Numbered from the stretch's first letter, positions 17,044-25,852 are shown. The stretch is DNA of 64,000 nucleotides from Secundilactobacillus odoratitofui DSM 19909 = JCM 15043 (GCF_001434895.1 NZ_AZEE01000030.1:348526-412525), one strand, 5' to 3'. A program made the numbers and translations. Notes: generated by a model not told the origin, from the sequence alone.

Positions 17044-19293
17044 CTATTCAGTCTTAGCATCAGTTGTCGTTGCTGGTGAAGCAGGCGCTTCTTCAGCAAG
17101 GGTGATCTCACCGTTCTCAATCTTAGCGACTAAGTTGGAAACGTTCGCGTGATCGAGGTAGAAATCAGCAATCCGGTCTTCAATCTGTTCTTGAATGACT
17201 CGACGAAGTGGTCGAGCACCCATGGCAGGATCATAGCCCAATTCAACGAGCTTTGATTCGACTGGTTCAGTCACGTGAACGTGCAAGCCTTGAGTAGCTA
17301 ACATGCCATTGACATCATCAATCATCAAATCAACGATCTTCATCAAGTTAGCCTTGGTTAAAGCGTTAAATTCAACGATGTCATCGAACCGGTTCAAGAA
17401 TTCTGGCTTGAAGTAGTTGGTTAGTTGATCCAAAACAGAGTGGGTCTTACCGTTAGCTTCGGCACCAAAACCAACGTTAGCTTCAACGTCACCGGTACCG
17501 GCGTTGGACGTCATGATGATAATCGTATCCTTAAACGAAACCGTCCGGCCTTGAGAATCAGTCAAACGACCGTCGTCAAGGATTTGTAAGAACATGTGCA
17601 TCACGTCGGGGTGCGCTTTTTCAACTTCGTCAAGCAAAATAAGACTGTAAGGGTGACGACGAACCTGTTCAGTCAACTGACCAGCTTCTTCGTAGCCAAC
17701 GTAGCCAGGAGGTGAACCGATCAACTTAGCCACTGAATGTGGTTCCATGTATTCAGACATGTCAAAGCGAATCATAGCCTCCTTAGCGCCGAAGAGTTCG
17801 CGCGCTAATTGCTTAGCCAGTTCGGTTTTACCGACACCAGTTGGTCCAACAAACAGGAATGAACCGATTGGGCGACCCGTACCGTTCAAACCAATTCGGT
17901 TACGACGAATTGCACGAGAGACTTTATCGACAGCTTCATCTTGGCCAATAACGTGGGCTTTGAGTGACTTGCCTAAGTCCCGGAGTTGTTCTTGCTCCTT
18001 GTTTTGGAGTTCACCGACTGGAATGCCAGTTTTTTCTTCAACAATCTTTTCCATGTCTGCTTCAGTTACTTGTGGTTGGTCACCGGAATCAGTGGTTGAC
18101 TGATTCTCTTTGGCTTTTTCAAGCTTGGCAACTTGATCACGATAGTAGGCCGCTTTTTCGTAGTCTTCTTGCTTTAGAGCAGCTTGTTTTTGATCTTCGG
18201 CAGTCTTGACTTTCTCGTCAATCGTCTTAGGATCAACAACATTAATCGTTAAGTTTTTCTTAGAGCCTGATTCATCGAGCAAGTCAATTGCCTTGTCGGG
18301 CAAGAAGCGATCTTGAATGTAACGATCTGATAACTTAACAGCTGCTTCAATCGCACCATCGGTATAGTGAACGTGGTGGTAGTCTTCGTACTTGCCTTGG
18401 ATACCCTTCAAGATTTGAATGGCTTCTTCTGGGCTAGGTTCGTTGACGGTGACTGGTTGTAGACGACGGGCGAGGGCTTGATCTTTTTCAATATCTCGGT
18501 ATTCATTTAAAGTGGTTGCCCCAACGAGTTGAAATTCACCCCGTGCAAGTGCTGGCTTCAAAACGTTGCCGGCGTCCATACCGCCTTCAGCGTTACCCGC
18601 ACCCACAATTTCGTGAATTTCATCGATGAACAAAATAATGTTAGGGTTCTGCTGAACCTCTTTCATTAATTGTTGCATGCGTTGTTCAAATTGACCTCGG
18701 ATACCAGTTCCTTGAACTAACGATACGACGTCAAAACGGATGATTTTTTTGTTAAGCAATTTTTGGGGAACATCGCCCGACACAATCTTTTGAGCGAGGC
18801 CCTCTACGACTGCGGTCTTACCAACCCCAGCTTCACCAATTAAAACTGGGTTGTTCTTCGTACGACGATTTAGGATTTCAATGACCCGTGCAATCTCCTT
18901 ATCACGGCCAATGACGGGGTCAATCTTACCTTGTTCGGCAAGTGCGGTTAAGTCCAGGCCATACTGGGCGAGTAAGCCACCATTCCCATTGTTGCCACCA
19001 CGACCACCATTACGGGGGCCACTTGGTTGGGTAGGTGGTTGCTGTTGCTGGTAACCTTGTTGATTGGCGTTGGGGTTACCGCCTTGCATGGCGCGGAAGA
19101 TATCATCTAAGTTGCCAAAGCCAAATGGATCTTGTGCCATTTGCGCACCTCCATTTCCAGGATTCGAGTTATTTTGTTGATTTTTTAAAAGTTGATAACA
19201 ATTTTGACAAAGATCAACTTGCTGCCGCGTACCATTCACGTTCAGGTACAAGTGAATCGTCGCTTCGCGTTCATGACAATTTTGACACAGCAT
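17044..19293 (-). CDS. clpE: ATP-dependent Clp protease ATP-binding subunit ClpE
   Basis: A 749-residue Hsp100 unfoldase that feeds misfolded proteins to ClpP. The N-terminal zinc finger (Cys3, Cys6, Cys29, Cys32 in MLCQNC and LCQNC) is the mark of ClpE. A Gln/Asn/Gly-rich linker follows (residues 38-105), then AAA+ module 1 with GEAGVGKT (153-160), a UVR-like coiled linker (near [20 protein letters not shown]) and AAA+ module 2 with [10 protein letters not shown] near 480. Length is normal. The ATG follows AAAGGAG. The upstream region carries a promoter, a CtsR box and a CIRCE-like repeat, in line with heat-shock control. Confidence 0.97.
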   Translation of the reverse strand: MLCQNCHEREATIHLYLNVNGTRQQVDLCQNCYQLLKNQQNNSNPGNGGAQMAQDPFGFGNLDDIFRAMQGGNPNANQQGYQQQQPPTQPSGPRNGGRGGNNGNGGLLAQYGLDLTALAEQGKIDPVIGRDKEIARVIEILNRRTKNNPVLIGEAGVGKTAVVEGLAQKIVSGDVPQKLLNKKIIRFDVVSLVQGTGIRGQFEQRMQQLMKEVQQNPNIILFIDEIHEIVGAGNAEGGMDAGNVLKPALARGEFQLVGATTLNEYRDIEKDQALARRLQPVTVNEPSPEEAIQILKGIQGKYEDYHHVHYTDGAIEAAVKLSDRYIQDRFLPDKAIDLLDESGSKKNLTINVVDPKTIDEKVKTAEDQKQAALKQEDYEKAAYYRDQVAKLEKAKENQSTTDSGDQPQVTEADMEKIVEEKTGIPVGELQNKEQEQLRDLGKSLKAHVIGQDEAVDKVSRAIRRNRIGLNGTGRPIGSFLFVGPTGVGKTELAKQLARELFGAKEAMIRFDMSEYMEPHSVAKLIGSPPGYVGYEEAGQLTEQVRRHPYSLILLDEVEKAHPDVMHMFLQILDDGRLTDSQGRTVSFKDTIIIMTSNAGTGDVEANVGFGAEANGKTHSVLDQLTNYFKPEFLNRFDDIVEFNALTKANLMKIVDLMIDDVNGMLATQGLHVHVTEPVESKLVELGYDPAMGARPLRRVIQEQIEDRIADFYLDHANVSNLVAKIENGEITLAEEAPASPATTTDAKTE

Positions 19294-19350
19294 ACTTTGA
19301 CTCCTTTCATCATTAAAGTCGTCAAGTCAGTATCGTTAGTCAAAAATTAG

Positions 19351-19367
19351 TTTGACCAACTCTGACC
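19351..19367 (-). promoter_or_regulatory. CtsR operator upstream of clpE
   Basis: Minus strand GGTCAGA-GTT-GGTCAAA against the CtsR consensus RGTCAAA-NAN-RGTCAAA: 13 of 14 heptad positions match. It begins about 10 bases downstream of the clpE -10 hexamer, where bound CtsR would block transcription. Confidence 0.8.
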
Positions 19368-19376
19368 ATTGAACAT

Positions 19377-19404
19377 ATTATACAATACCCTAACGGATTC
19401 GCAA
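19377..19404 (-). promoter_or_regulatory. clpE promoter
   Basis: Minus strand: -35 TTGCGA (19399-19404), 16-base spacer, -10 TATAAT (19377-19382). Confidence 0.7.
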
Positions 19405-19432
19405 GTAGTTTGCTCACGGGTTTTTGGAAAAA

Positions 19433-19459
19433 TTAGCACCGTGTAGGCATGAGTGCTAA
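19433..19459. promoter_or_regulatory. CIRCE-like HrcA operator
   Basis: TTAGCACCG-N9-GAGTGCTAA against CIRCE TTAGCACTC-N9-GAGTGCTAA: 16 of 18 arm positions and the exact 9-base spacing. It sits about 30 bases upstream of the clpE -35, suggesting HrcA input in addition to CtsR. Confidence 0.7.
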
Positions 19460-19680
19460 TTCAAATAAAGTTTTACAGCAAATTAGTTATCCTTGCAAGG
19501 ATTTTGTTTAGGTTTATCAAAATAATCGGGTGAGATGACCAATGAACTGAAAGAACAGTGAACTAACTATGAGCTTAGTTGAAGTCAGATGTTGTTATTT
19601 TTTGAAACTAACCATTTTGATTCCTTCATTTATGATAGAATGGTGAATGTAAAATTTTAAGAATAATCGGAGGTGAGACT

Positions 19681-19872
19681 TTGGCTGAGGACTATGCCAA
19701 TTTAATGGCACAATTAAAATCAGGTGAGTTGGATGAGTTCACAGTTGAGCCTGCTGATTTTATGGCGTTTCAGACGGCCTATATGTCGTTTGAATCCCGA
19801 AAGCGAATCATTGGTAAAGCTGAAAAAAAGGGTCGCATCATTTATCATTATGACCACGATCAAACGCAATAG
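19681..19872 (+). CDS. small acidic protein of unknown function
   Basis: A 63-residue protein starting at TTG 19681 behind a strong CGGAGGTG. It has an acidic N-terminal half (YANLMAQLKSGELDEFTVEP) and a basic centre (SRKRIIGKAEKKGRIIY), with no membrane segment or Cys. I do not recognise a family. The good ribosome site, the extended -10 upstream and codon use like its neighbours support a real gene. It lies between clpE, from which it is divergent, and ptsH, with cre-like sites after it; no function should be inferred from that. Confidence 0.75.
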   Translation: MAEDYANLMAQLKSGELDEFTVEPADFMAFQTAYMSFESRKRIIGKAEKKGRIIYHYDHDQTQ

Positions 19873-19881
19873 TTTTCACAA

Positions 19882-19895
19882 TGAAAGCGGTTGAT
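19882..19895. promoter_or_regulatory. cre-like site upstream of ptsH
   Basis: TGAAAGCGGTTGAT matches the catabolite-responsive element consensus TGWAARCGYTWNCW at 12 of 14 positions. CcpA often controls ptsHI in Firmicutes, but the match is imperfect. Confidence 0.4.
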
Positions 19896-19903
19896 GAAAT
19901 GAC

Positions 19904-19917
19904 GGGAAGCGCTTGTA
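19904..19917. promoter_or_regulatory. second cre-like site upstream of ptsH
   Basis: GGGAAGCGCTTGTA contains the palindromic core AAGCGCTT typical of cre sites, with poorer flanks. It lies in the loop of a short CGGGAA/TTCCCG hairpin (19903-19925) that has no T-run. Confidence 0.4.
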
Positions 19918-20048
19918 TTTTCCCGGATAAATTGATATTCTTAGAATAAAGGTAGCTTTTCGAACTATTTCATATAAGTTATTTTCATGAAATTGATGAA
20001 AAAGTAGCCCAATTTGACTATTTGGTTCACAAAAGGAGATCGATACTT

Positions 20049-20315
20049 ATGGAAAAACGTAACTTTCGTATTACTGCAGAAACTGGGATCCACGCGCGTC
20101 CAGCCACTTTATTAGTTCAGGCTGCTAGCAAGTATAACGCTGATATCACCCTTGAATATGATGGCAAGTCAGTTAACTTGAAGTCAATCATGGGCGTTAT
20201 GTCACTTGGTGTTGGCCAAAACACCGACATTACAATCTCAGCTGATGGCGATGATGAAAAGGAAGCTATGGCTGAAGTTGCAAAGACCATGAAGGATGAA
20301 GGTCTCTCTGAATAA
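20049..20315 (+). CDS. ptsH: phosphocarrier protein HPr
   Basis: An 88-residue HPr. His15 (in GIHARPAT) accepts phosphate from enzyme I and passes it to sugar-specific EIIA units; Ser46 (in [10 protein letters not shown]) is the HPr kinase site that turns HPr into the CcpA co-repressor. Start ATG 20049 lies behind AAAGGAG; an upstream in-frame TTG at 20022 has no ribosome site. The stop TAA overlaps the ptsI ATG by one base (TAATG), a sign of translational coupling. Two cre-like sites lie upstream. Confidence 0.98.
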   Translation: MEKRNFRITAETGIHARPATLLVQAASKYNADITLEYDGKSVNLKSIMGVMSLGVGQNTDITISADGDDEKEAMAEVAKTMKDEGLSE

Positions 20316-22033
20316 TGGTTAGTCAGGTGCTTAATGGTATTGCTGCAAGTGATGGTATCGCCATTGCCAAGTCGTATCGGTTAGTTGCTCCTGACCTTTC
20401 TTATTCTAAAACTAAAATTACTGACGTTGATGCCGAGGTGACCCGGTTATCTAACGCTTTAGTGCGTGCTAAACAGACTGTTGCACAGATTAAAGCTAAC
20501 GCCGTTAAATCGATGGGGGCACATGAAGCAGCAGTGTTTGATGCGCACCTTGAAATCTTGTCGGATCCCGAATTAATCAAGCAGATTGTGCGATTAATTC
20601 GGGATTCGCGCTTTAACGCAGAAACTGCCTTAACCAGTGTAACGGATGATTACATCGACATGTTTCAGAATATGCGTGACAATTCCTACATGCAGGGCCG
20701 GGCAAGTGACATTCAAGATGTCACGAAGCGAGTGATGGCTAATTTGTTAGGCGTGACATTACCTAATCCTGCATTGATCGATCACGAGGTCATTGTGGTT
20801 GCCCACGATTTGACACCAAGTGATACTGCGCAACTCGATCGACGGTTTGTTAAAGGATTTATTACTGATGTTGGTGGCCGGACGTCTCACTCAGCCATTA
20901 TGGCTCGAACATTAGAGATTCCTGCGGTTGTGGGCGTTGGCGATGCGACTGACGCAATCAACGATGGCGAGACACTGATCGTTGATGGGTTGCACGGACA
21001 GGCAGTTCAACAGCCAACTGAAGCGGAAGTCGCTAAATTTCAACATTTAGCGGCTGACTATACTGCGCAACGAATTGAATGGCGACGATTGAAGTTTGCG
21101 CCTAGTTTGACCAAGGACGGCGTGTCCCACCTAATTACTGCCAATATTGGGACCCCCGCTGATCTACAAGCTGTGCTGGATAACGGTGCTGATGGCATTG
21201 GCCTATTTCGAAGCGAGTTTTTATACATGGATGCCGATAACTGGCCGACTGAAGACCAACAATTCTCGGCTTATCGTGATGTGGTTGCCAAGTTAGGTGA
21301 TCAACCGGTCGTGGTGAGAACCATGGATATCGGTGGCGATAAAGGGTTATCTTACCTACAATTACCCGACGAAATGAACCCGTTTATGGGCTATCGGGCC
21401 ATTCGAATCAGCCTTAATCGGACCGATATTTTTCGCACGCAATTACGAGCGTTGTTAAGAGCTTCGGCCTACGGTAACCTTTGGATCATGTTTCCGATGA
21501 TTGCCACTTTGCCAGAGCTTCGTCAAGCCAAGCAGATTTACCGTGAGGAACGTCAAAAGTTGATTGCGGCATCGATCCCGGTGGGCGAGGTCAGGCTTGG
21601 GATGATGATTGAAGTGCCAGCAGCGGCGGTTTTGGCGGATCAATTTGCTAAAGAAGTTGATTTCATGAGTATTGGTACCAATGATCTCATTGGCTACACG
21701 ATGGCAGCCGACCGAACTAATGAACGAGTGTCATACCTTTACCAACCGTATAATCCCTCTATCCTTAGATTGATTAAAAATGTCATTGATGCGTGTCACC
21801 GAGAGGGCAAAGTCGCTGCAATGTGTGGTGAAATGGCTGGCGATCAAATTGCGGTGCCAATTTTAATCGGGATGGGATTGGACGAATTTTCGATGAGTGC
21901 TTCTAGTATTCTTAAAACTAGGGCGCTATTTCGGCGACTTGATTCCACCCAGATGGTTGATTTGGCTAATAGGGCAATTAACGCCGAGACGAATGAAGCG
22001 GTTATCCGACTGGTTGATGAAACGGTTTTCTGA
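20315..22033 (+). CDS. ptsI: PTS enzyme I (phosphoenolpyruvate-protein phosphotransferase)
   Basis: A 572-residue enzyme I, which transfers phosphate from PEP to HPr in the cytoplasm. The phosphorylated residue is His192 in VGGRTSHSAIMARTLEIP. The PEP-binding barrel carries GIGLFRSEFLYM near 293-304 and the family ending AAMCGEMAGD near 500, with the catalytic Cys. Length is normal (570-577). The gene overlaps ptsH by one base and is followed by a terminator, so ptsHI is a two-gene operon. Confidence 0.98.
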   Translation: MVSQVLNGIAASDGIAIAKSYRLVAPDLSYSKTKITDVDAEVTRLSNALVRAKQTVAQIKANAVKSMGAHEAAVFDAHLEILSDPELIKQIVRLIRDSRFNAETALTSVTDDYIDMFQNMRDNSYMQGRASDIQDVTKRVMANLLGVTLPNPALIDHEVIVVAHDLTPSDTAQLDRRFVKGFITDVGGRTSHSAIMARTLEIPAVVGVGDATDAINDGETLIVDGLHGQAVQQPTEAEVAKFQHLAADYTAQRIEWRRLKFAPSLTKDGVSHLITANIGTPADLQAVLDNGADGIGLFRSEFLYMDADNWPTEDQQFSAYRDVVAKLGDQPVVVRTMDIGGDKGLSYLQLPDEMNPFMGYRAIRISLNRTDIFRTQLRALLRASAYGNLWIMFPMIATLPELRQAKQIYREERQKLIAASIPVGEVRLGMMIEVPAAAVLADQFAKEVDFMSIGTNDLIGYTMAADRTNERVSYLYQPYNPSILRLIKNVIDACHREGKVAAMCGEMAGDQIAVPILIGMGLDEFSMSASSILKTRALFRRLDSTQMVDLANRAINAETNEAVIRLVDETVF

Positions 22034-22065
22034 GTTCACCGGATTCAGACATGGTTCTTTAAATG

Positions 22066-22103
22066 AAGTACTAGAGATGATCATCTTCTCTGGTACTTTT
22101 TTT
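22066..22103 (+). terminator. terminator after ptsI
   Basis: AAGTACTAGAGA pairs with TCTCTGGTACTT (one G-T pair) around an eight-base loop and is followed by a run of T. Confidence 0.9.
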
Positions 22104-22188
22104 GTGCTGTGATACTGCTTGCAATGATAGTGGCGTGCAGCACGTATCGGTGATGCAATAAGGGCTTAATCAACGTTTGTCTCATGAG

Positions 22189-22217
22189 TTGACGAAATAC
22201 AAAGAGTGGCGTATGCT
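22189..22217 (+). promoter_or_regulatory. promoter of glycolipid glycosyltransferase operon
   Basis: -35 TTGACG (22189-22194), 17-base spacer, -10 TATGCT (22212-22217). Transcription would begin near 22224, giving a leader of about 230 nt. A TATAAT-like AT-rich stretch at 22222-22234 is an alternative -10 without a good -35. Confidence 0.7.
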
Positions 22218-22274
22218 ATTTTATATATAATATTACACAATCAATAATTATTTAGCTAAATCTTAAAAAATGGC

Positions 22275-22399
22275 AAAGCAGGTTGCATCACCTATCGCTT
22301 TACGATATAGTTAGTTGGTTGAGTAACTAACTGGTGTGCTGGTGCTGAATTGCGTCTATCGATTCAGTAGCGTGTCTTGCAATCAGCACACCTAACCAA
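22275..22399 (+). ncRNA. structured 5' leader, unassigned class
   Basis: Two domains can be folded by eye. Domain 1 (22275-22301): AAAGC-AGGT closing on ACCT-ATC-GCTTT. Domain 2 (22315-22399): an outer TTGGTT/AACCAA pair, an inner GGTGTGCTG/CAGCACACC stem (22333-22341 with 22384-22392) and an apical TGAATTG/CGATTCA hairpin (22346-22352 with 22361-22367). No T-run follows, and I recognise no riboswitch class or T-box motif. It could be a cis-regulatory RNA acting on translation or a protein-binding leader. Confidence 0.45.
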
Positions 22400-22454
22400 T
22401 ATAATTGTTACCATTAAGTAGGAACGAATCGATTTTAAGAAATGGGGGATAGTC

Positions 22455-23633
22455 GTGAACATTGGTATATTTACGGACACATACTTCCCTCAAGTGAGTG
22501 GTGTTGCGACATCAATCAAGACACTGCGCCATGAGTTGGAAAAACAGGGACACCAAGTTTATATTTTTACGACAACGGATCCACACATTGAAAAAGATGT
22601 TTATGAGCGCAATATTTTTCGTTTCCCAAGTGTACCGTTTGTGTCCTTTACGGATCGCCGAGTAGCCTTTCGTGGCTTGTTTCACGCTTACCAATTAGCC
22701 AAAGAACTTAACTTAGATGTTGTGCACACCCAAACGGAATTTTCGATGGGCATGATTGGTAAGTTTGTCGCTCGAACACTCAAAATTCCGTGCTTGCACA
22801 CTTATCACACGATGTATGAAGATTACTTGCATTATGTTGCGAATGGTAAGTTGTTGAAGCCGGTCCACGTCAAACAGATGACACTGGCGTTTTGCACGCA
22901 CTTAGACGGGGTTGTAGCACCGAGTGAACGTGTTTTGGATACGCTCACGAGTTATGGTGTCAAGGCACCAATTCGAATCATCCCAACTGGTATTGATTTG
23001 GAACAGTATGAGCCGGATGAAAACGAATTGGATGTCAGAGAAAAGTACCAAATTCCCGACGATGCACCGATGATTTTATCGTTGAGTCGGTTGGCATACG
23101 AGAAAAATATCAAAGAAGTTATTGATGGCTTTCCTAAAATATTAGCTGCCTTACCAGATGCTCGGTTAATGATTGTTGGTGACGGTCCTGCCAGGGAAAC
23201 ACTGGAGGCACAAGTGACGACCCTTGGTTTAGACGATCACGTGGTCTTTACTGGTGAGATCAACAATAATGAAGTATCTGCGTTCTATCACGCCACCGAC
23301 TTATTTGTTTCGGCTTCGGATTCTGAATCCCAAGGACTCACTTATATCGAAGCGCTTGCCGCTGATACAAAGATCGTGGTTAAGAGTGGTCCGTATACAG
23401 ACGATTTATTGACTAATCCAGCACTTGGAACAACATTTAAGACTTATGATGAAATGGTTGAAGACGTGATTTACTATCTCAAACATTCCCAAATTACTGA
23501 TACCGCCGCGTTAGATGAAACCCTTAAACAGGTGTCTAGCGAGACATTTGGCCATCGCATCGTTGATTTTTATCAAGATGCCCAATTCAATTATGAAGAA
23601 AGTCGGCAAGATTCGGCTGATGTCAGCAACTAA
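22455..23633 (+). CDS. GT4 glycosyltransferase, probable diacylglycerol glucosyltransferase
   Basis: A 392-residue GT-B fold retaining glycosyltransferase. The start (IGIFTDTYFPQVSGVATSI), HTYHTMYEDYLHYV near residue 115-128 and the GT4 donor site (SESQGLTYIEALA near 294-306) match the alpha-monoglucosyl-diacylglycerol synthase group that makes the glycolipid anchor of lipoteichoic acid in lactobacilli and streptococci. It acts at the inner membrane face on UDP-glucose and diacylglycerol. Start GTG 22455 follows GGGGGAT. It heads a three-gene run with a second glycosyltransferase and a flippase-like protein. The glycolipid role is inferred from family and context. Confidence 0.87.
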   Translation: MNIGIFTDTYFPQVSGVATSIKTLRHELEKQGHQVYIFTTTDPHIEKDVYERNIFRFPSVPFVSFTDRRVAFRGLFHAYQLAKELNLDVVHTQTEFSMGMIGKFVARTLKIPCLHTYHTMYEDYLHYVANGKLLKPVHVKQMTLAFCTHLDGVVAPSERVLDTLTSYGVKAPIRIIPTGIDLEQYEPDENELDVREKYQIPDDAPMILSLSRLAYEKNIKEVIDGFPKILAALPDARLMIVGDGPARETLEAQVTTLGLDDHVVFTGEINNNEVSAFYHATDLFVSASDSESQGLTYIEALAADTKIVVKSGPYTDDLLTNPALGTTFKTYDEMVEDVIYYLKHSQITDTAALDETLKQVSSETFGHRIVDFYQDAQFNYEESRQDSADVSN

Positions 23634-23653
23634 TTAATGAAACGGAGCCAATC

Positions 23654-24676
23654 ATGATTAAAATCACAATGTTTTCAGCCGCAGATTCGGTTAAGGGGCA
23701 GGGCGTCGGTAGTGTTTACCTGGAACTGGTAAAACTCCTCAAAACGCGTGCGAGTGATCAACTAACCATTCAAATTAATCGTTATGGCCGTAGCGACATT
23801 AGCCATTACCATACCGTTAACTTTCCATATTATTTATCAACTTTTATGCCGGGACGAGGTCGCAAAATTGGCTTTGTTCATTTCTTACCAGAAACTTTAG
23901 AAGGTAGTTTAAAATTACCCAAGATTGCTAAAGCTGTTTTTTACCGGTACGTGATTGCCTTTTATAAACGCATGGATCAACTGGTCGTGGTTAATCCGTC
24001 GTTTATTTCTAAATTAGAGGCGTACGGCATTCCAAAGGAACACATCACTTATATTCCCAACTTTGTCAGTGCCACTAGTTTTCATCCTGCTGACGCTGAA
24101 ACCAAGCTTCACTTACGCAAGCAATATGGTTACCAAGATCGGTTTACAATTTTGGGATCTGGTCAAGTTCAGGTGCGCAAAGGGGTCTTCGATTTTATTG
24201 AACTTGCTAAACGGCATCCAGAGATGCAATTCATCTGGACGGGCGGTTTTTCATTTGGTCGGATCACGGATGGTTATGAAGACCTCAAACAAGTTGTGGA
24301 TAATCCACCCGATAATTTAAGTTTTCCTGGTATTGTGGACCGCGATAAATTAGTTGATTACTATAACATGGCAGACCTTTTCTTATTACCATCTTATAAT
24401 GAACTTTTCCCGATGTCAGTTTTAGAAGCATTCAGCACTCATACACCGGTATTACTGCGTGATTTGGACTTGTATCACGCGATTATTCAAGACGATTACG
24501 CCGCTGCCAAAGACGTTGAGGAAATGGATGCATGGATAAAAAAGCTCAGTACGGATGAGCAGGCGCTTACAGCATTAAAGACTAAAGCAAAACACGCGGC
24601 TGATTATTATTCAGAAGCTAGACTGGCTAAAATCTGGATCGAATTTTATACTGAACAGGCCAAAAGAGGAAAGTAG
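23654..24676 (+). CDS. GT4 glycosyltransferase, probable second glycolipid sugar transferase
   Basis: A 340-residue GT-B fold enzyme beginning MIKITMFSAADSVKGQGVGS, with the GT4 acceptor/donor features VQVRKGVFDFIELAKRHPEM (about 173-192) and LPSYNELFPMSVLEAF near 252-267. Paired with the gene before it, it most likely adds the second hexose to monoglucosyl-diacylglycerol (LafB/IagB-like position). It starts 20 bases after the previous stop behind ACGGAGCC and runs into the next gene with a 2-base gap. Sugar and linkage cannot be read from sequence. Confidence 0.85.
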   Translation: MIKITMFSAADSVKGQGVGSVYLELVKLLKTRASDQLTIQINRYGRSDISHYHTVNFPYYLSTFMPGRGRKIGFVHFLPETLEGSLKLPKIAKAVFYRYVIAFYKRMDQLVVVNPSFISKLEAYGIPKEHITYIPNFVSATSFHPADAETKLHLRKQYGYQDRFTILGSGQVQVRKGVFDFIELAKRHPEMQFIWTGGFSFGRITDGYEDLKQVVDNPPDNLSFPGIVDRDKLVDYYNMADLFLLPSYNELFPMSVLEAFSTHTPVLLRDLDLYHAIIQDDYAAAKDVEEMDAWIKKLSTDEQALTALKTKAKHAADYYSEARLAKIWIEFYTEQAKRGK

Positions 24677-24678
24677 TC

Positions 24679-25725
24679 ATGTCGAGACGAAATAAAATTG
24701 CGTTAGGTCTCATCATCTTGCTGGGCGTGGTCATATTTGGCTACTCACTGCGAGATGTTAAACTAAATATATTGATTCGTGACTTTACCACCATTCATCA
24801 AGGCTGGCTTTTGACGGCAGTATTATGCATGCTGGTATACTTCGCCTTAGAAGGCCTGGTGGTCAAAATTTTTGTGGATGAGCGGATCGGTCAGTATTCG
24901 TTCAAAAGTGCTTTGCGGATTCCATTGATTGAACAACTTTTTAACGGGATAACCCCATTTTCATCCGGCGGTCAACCGGCCCAGCTCATTGCGATGCTGC
25001 AAAGTGGCATCGATGGTGGTCGTGCAAGTTCAATCTTGCTGATGAAATTCATTGTTTACCAAGCCATGATCGTTGTTAACTTTTTAATTGCACTGGTCAT
25101 TGGCTTTCACTATATGGTAAGCAAAATGAGCTACTTGTCCTTATTTGTGGTCTTTGGTTTTCTCATTCACTTTGCCGTTATCATCGGTTTATTTATGGTC
25201 ATGTTTTGGCCGCAGTTCACCAAAAAAGCGTTACGAGTGGTTCTCTCACCCGTTGGCTGGTTTGGTCACCAAGAACGTAAAGTTGATATGATTGTTCGAC
25301 TGGATACTAAAGTTGACCTATTTTATGAAGAATCGGTTCAACTGATTGGGCAATGGCGGTTATTACTGAAAGTGATTTTGATCACCTTTGTTCAACTCAT
25401 GAGTTATTATTTAGTGCCGTATTTTATCATGTTGTCACTAGGCTATACGCAAGCCAATATTGTCATGATCACCTGTCTACACGTGCTCATCGTGATGGTG
25501 ATTTCCATTTTTCCGATTCCTGGTGGATCTGGTGGCGCGGAATATGCGTTTACCATTTTATTTGGCAGCTACATCACCAATTCCAGCAAACTCGTTTTGG
25601 CAATGTTACTCTGGCGAATTTTGACCTATTATCTCGGTATTTTTGCTGGTATGATCGCTCTCACGGTAAAACCAGATAAGCTTAAAAATAACCGACCGAC
25701 ACACTCAAAGTTAAATCAAGATTAA
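24679..25725 (+). CDS. flippase-like membrane protein (lysylphosphatidylglycerol synthase TM-region family)
   Basis: A 348-residue protein with about eight membrane helices, of the UPF0104/YbhN family that shares the N-terminal flippase domain of MprF. Visible marks are TPFSSGGQPAQLIAML near residues 93-108 and the FPIPGGSGGAEYAF segment near 277-290. Its position directly after two glycolipid glycosyltransferases suggests it moves or supports a glycolipid or other lipid across the membrane; that is inference. There is no synthetase domain. A terminator follows. Confidence 0.88.
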   Translation: MSRRNKIALGLIILLGVVIFGYSLRDVKLNILIRDFTTIHQGWLLTAVLCMLVYFALEGLVVKIFVDERIGQYSFKSALRIPLIEQLFNGITPFSSGGQPAQLIAMLQSGIDGGRASSILLMKFIVYQAMIVVNFLIALVIGFHYMVSKMSYLSLFVVFGFLIHFAVIIGLFMVMFWPQFTKKALRVVLSPVGWFGHQERKVDMIVRLDTKVDLFYEESVQLIGQWRLLLKVILITFVQLMSYYLVPYFIMLSLGYTQANIVMITCLHVLIVMVISIFPIPGGSGGAEYAFTILFGSYITNSSKLVLAMLLWRILTYYLGIFAGMIALTVKPDKLKNNRPTHSKLNQD

Positions 25726-25766
25726 GCACGCAGCCGTCATCCATGATGACTTTCGCGTGTTTTTTT
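25725..25766 (+). terminator. terminator after glycolipid operon
   Basis: CACGC-n-GTCATC pairs with GATGAC-n-GCGTG across an internal loop, followed by TTTTTTT. Confidence 0.85.
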
Positions 25767-25780
25767 GATTTTGACGCTGC

Positions 25781-25809
25781 TTGCGCTGGAGTGGGGTGCA
25801 TGGTACAAT
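25781..25809 (+). promoter_or_regulatory. ruvAB promoter
   Basis: -35 TTGCGC (25781-25786), 17-base spacer, extended -10 TGG-TACAAT (TACAAT at 25804-25809), about 43 bases before the ruvA ATG. Confidence 0.75.
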
Positions 25810-25852
25810 TTGACAGGCAAACATACGTTTAATTGGACTGGAGTTGTGGTGA

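Larger units (their letters stand above)
19294..19680. other. regulatory intergenic region between clpE and the 63-residue gene
   Basis: This 387-base gap between divergent genes holds the clpE promoter, a CtsR box and a CIRCE-like repeat on the clpE side. On the other side is an extended -10 (TGATAGAAT, ending at about 19641) serving the small downstream gene. I see no reading frame or RNA gene in it. Confidence 0.7.
22034..22454 (+). other. intergenic region with terminator, promoter and structured leader
   Basis: This 421-base gap holds the ptsI terminator (22066-22103), the promoter of the glycosyltransferase operon (22189-22217) and a long leader with two foldable domains (22275-22399). 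I see no reading frame with a ribosome site in it before GTG 22455. Confidence 0.7.

Noticed and set aside
25809-25838. TTTGACA after TACAAT as an alternative ruvA promoter
   Set aside because: No -10 lies 16-18 bases downstream; TTGCGC-17-TACAAT just before is much better.
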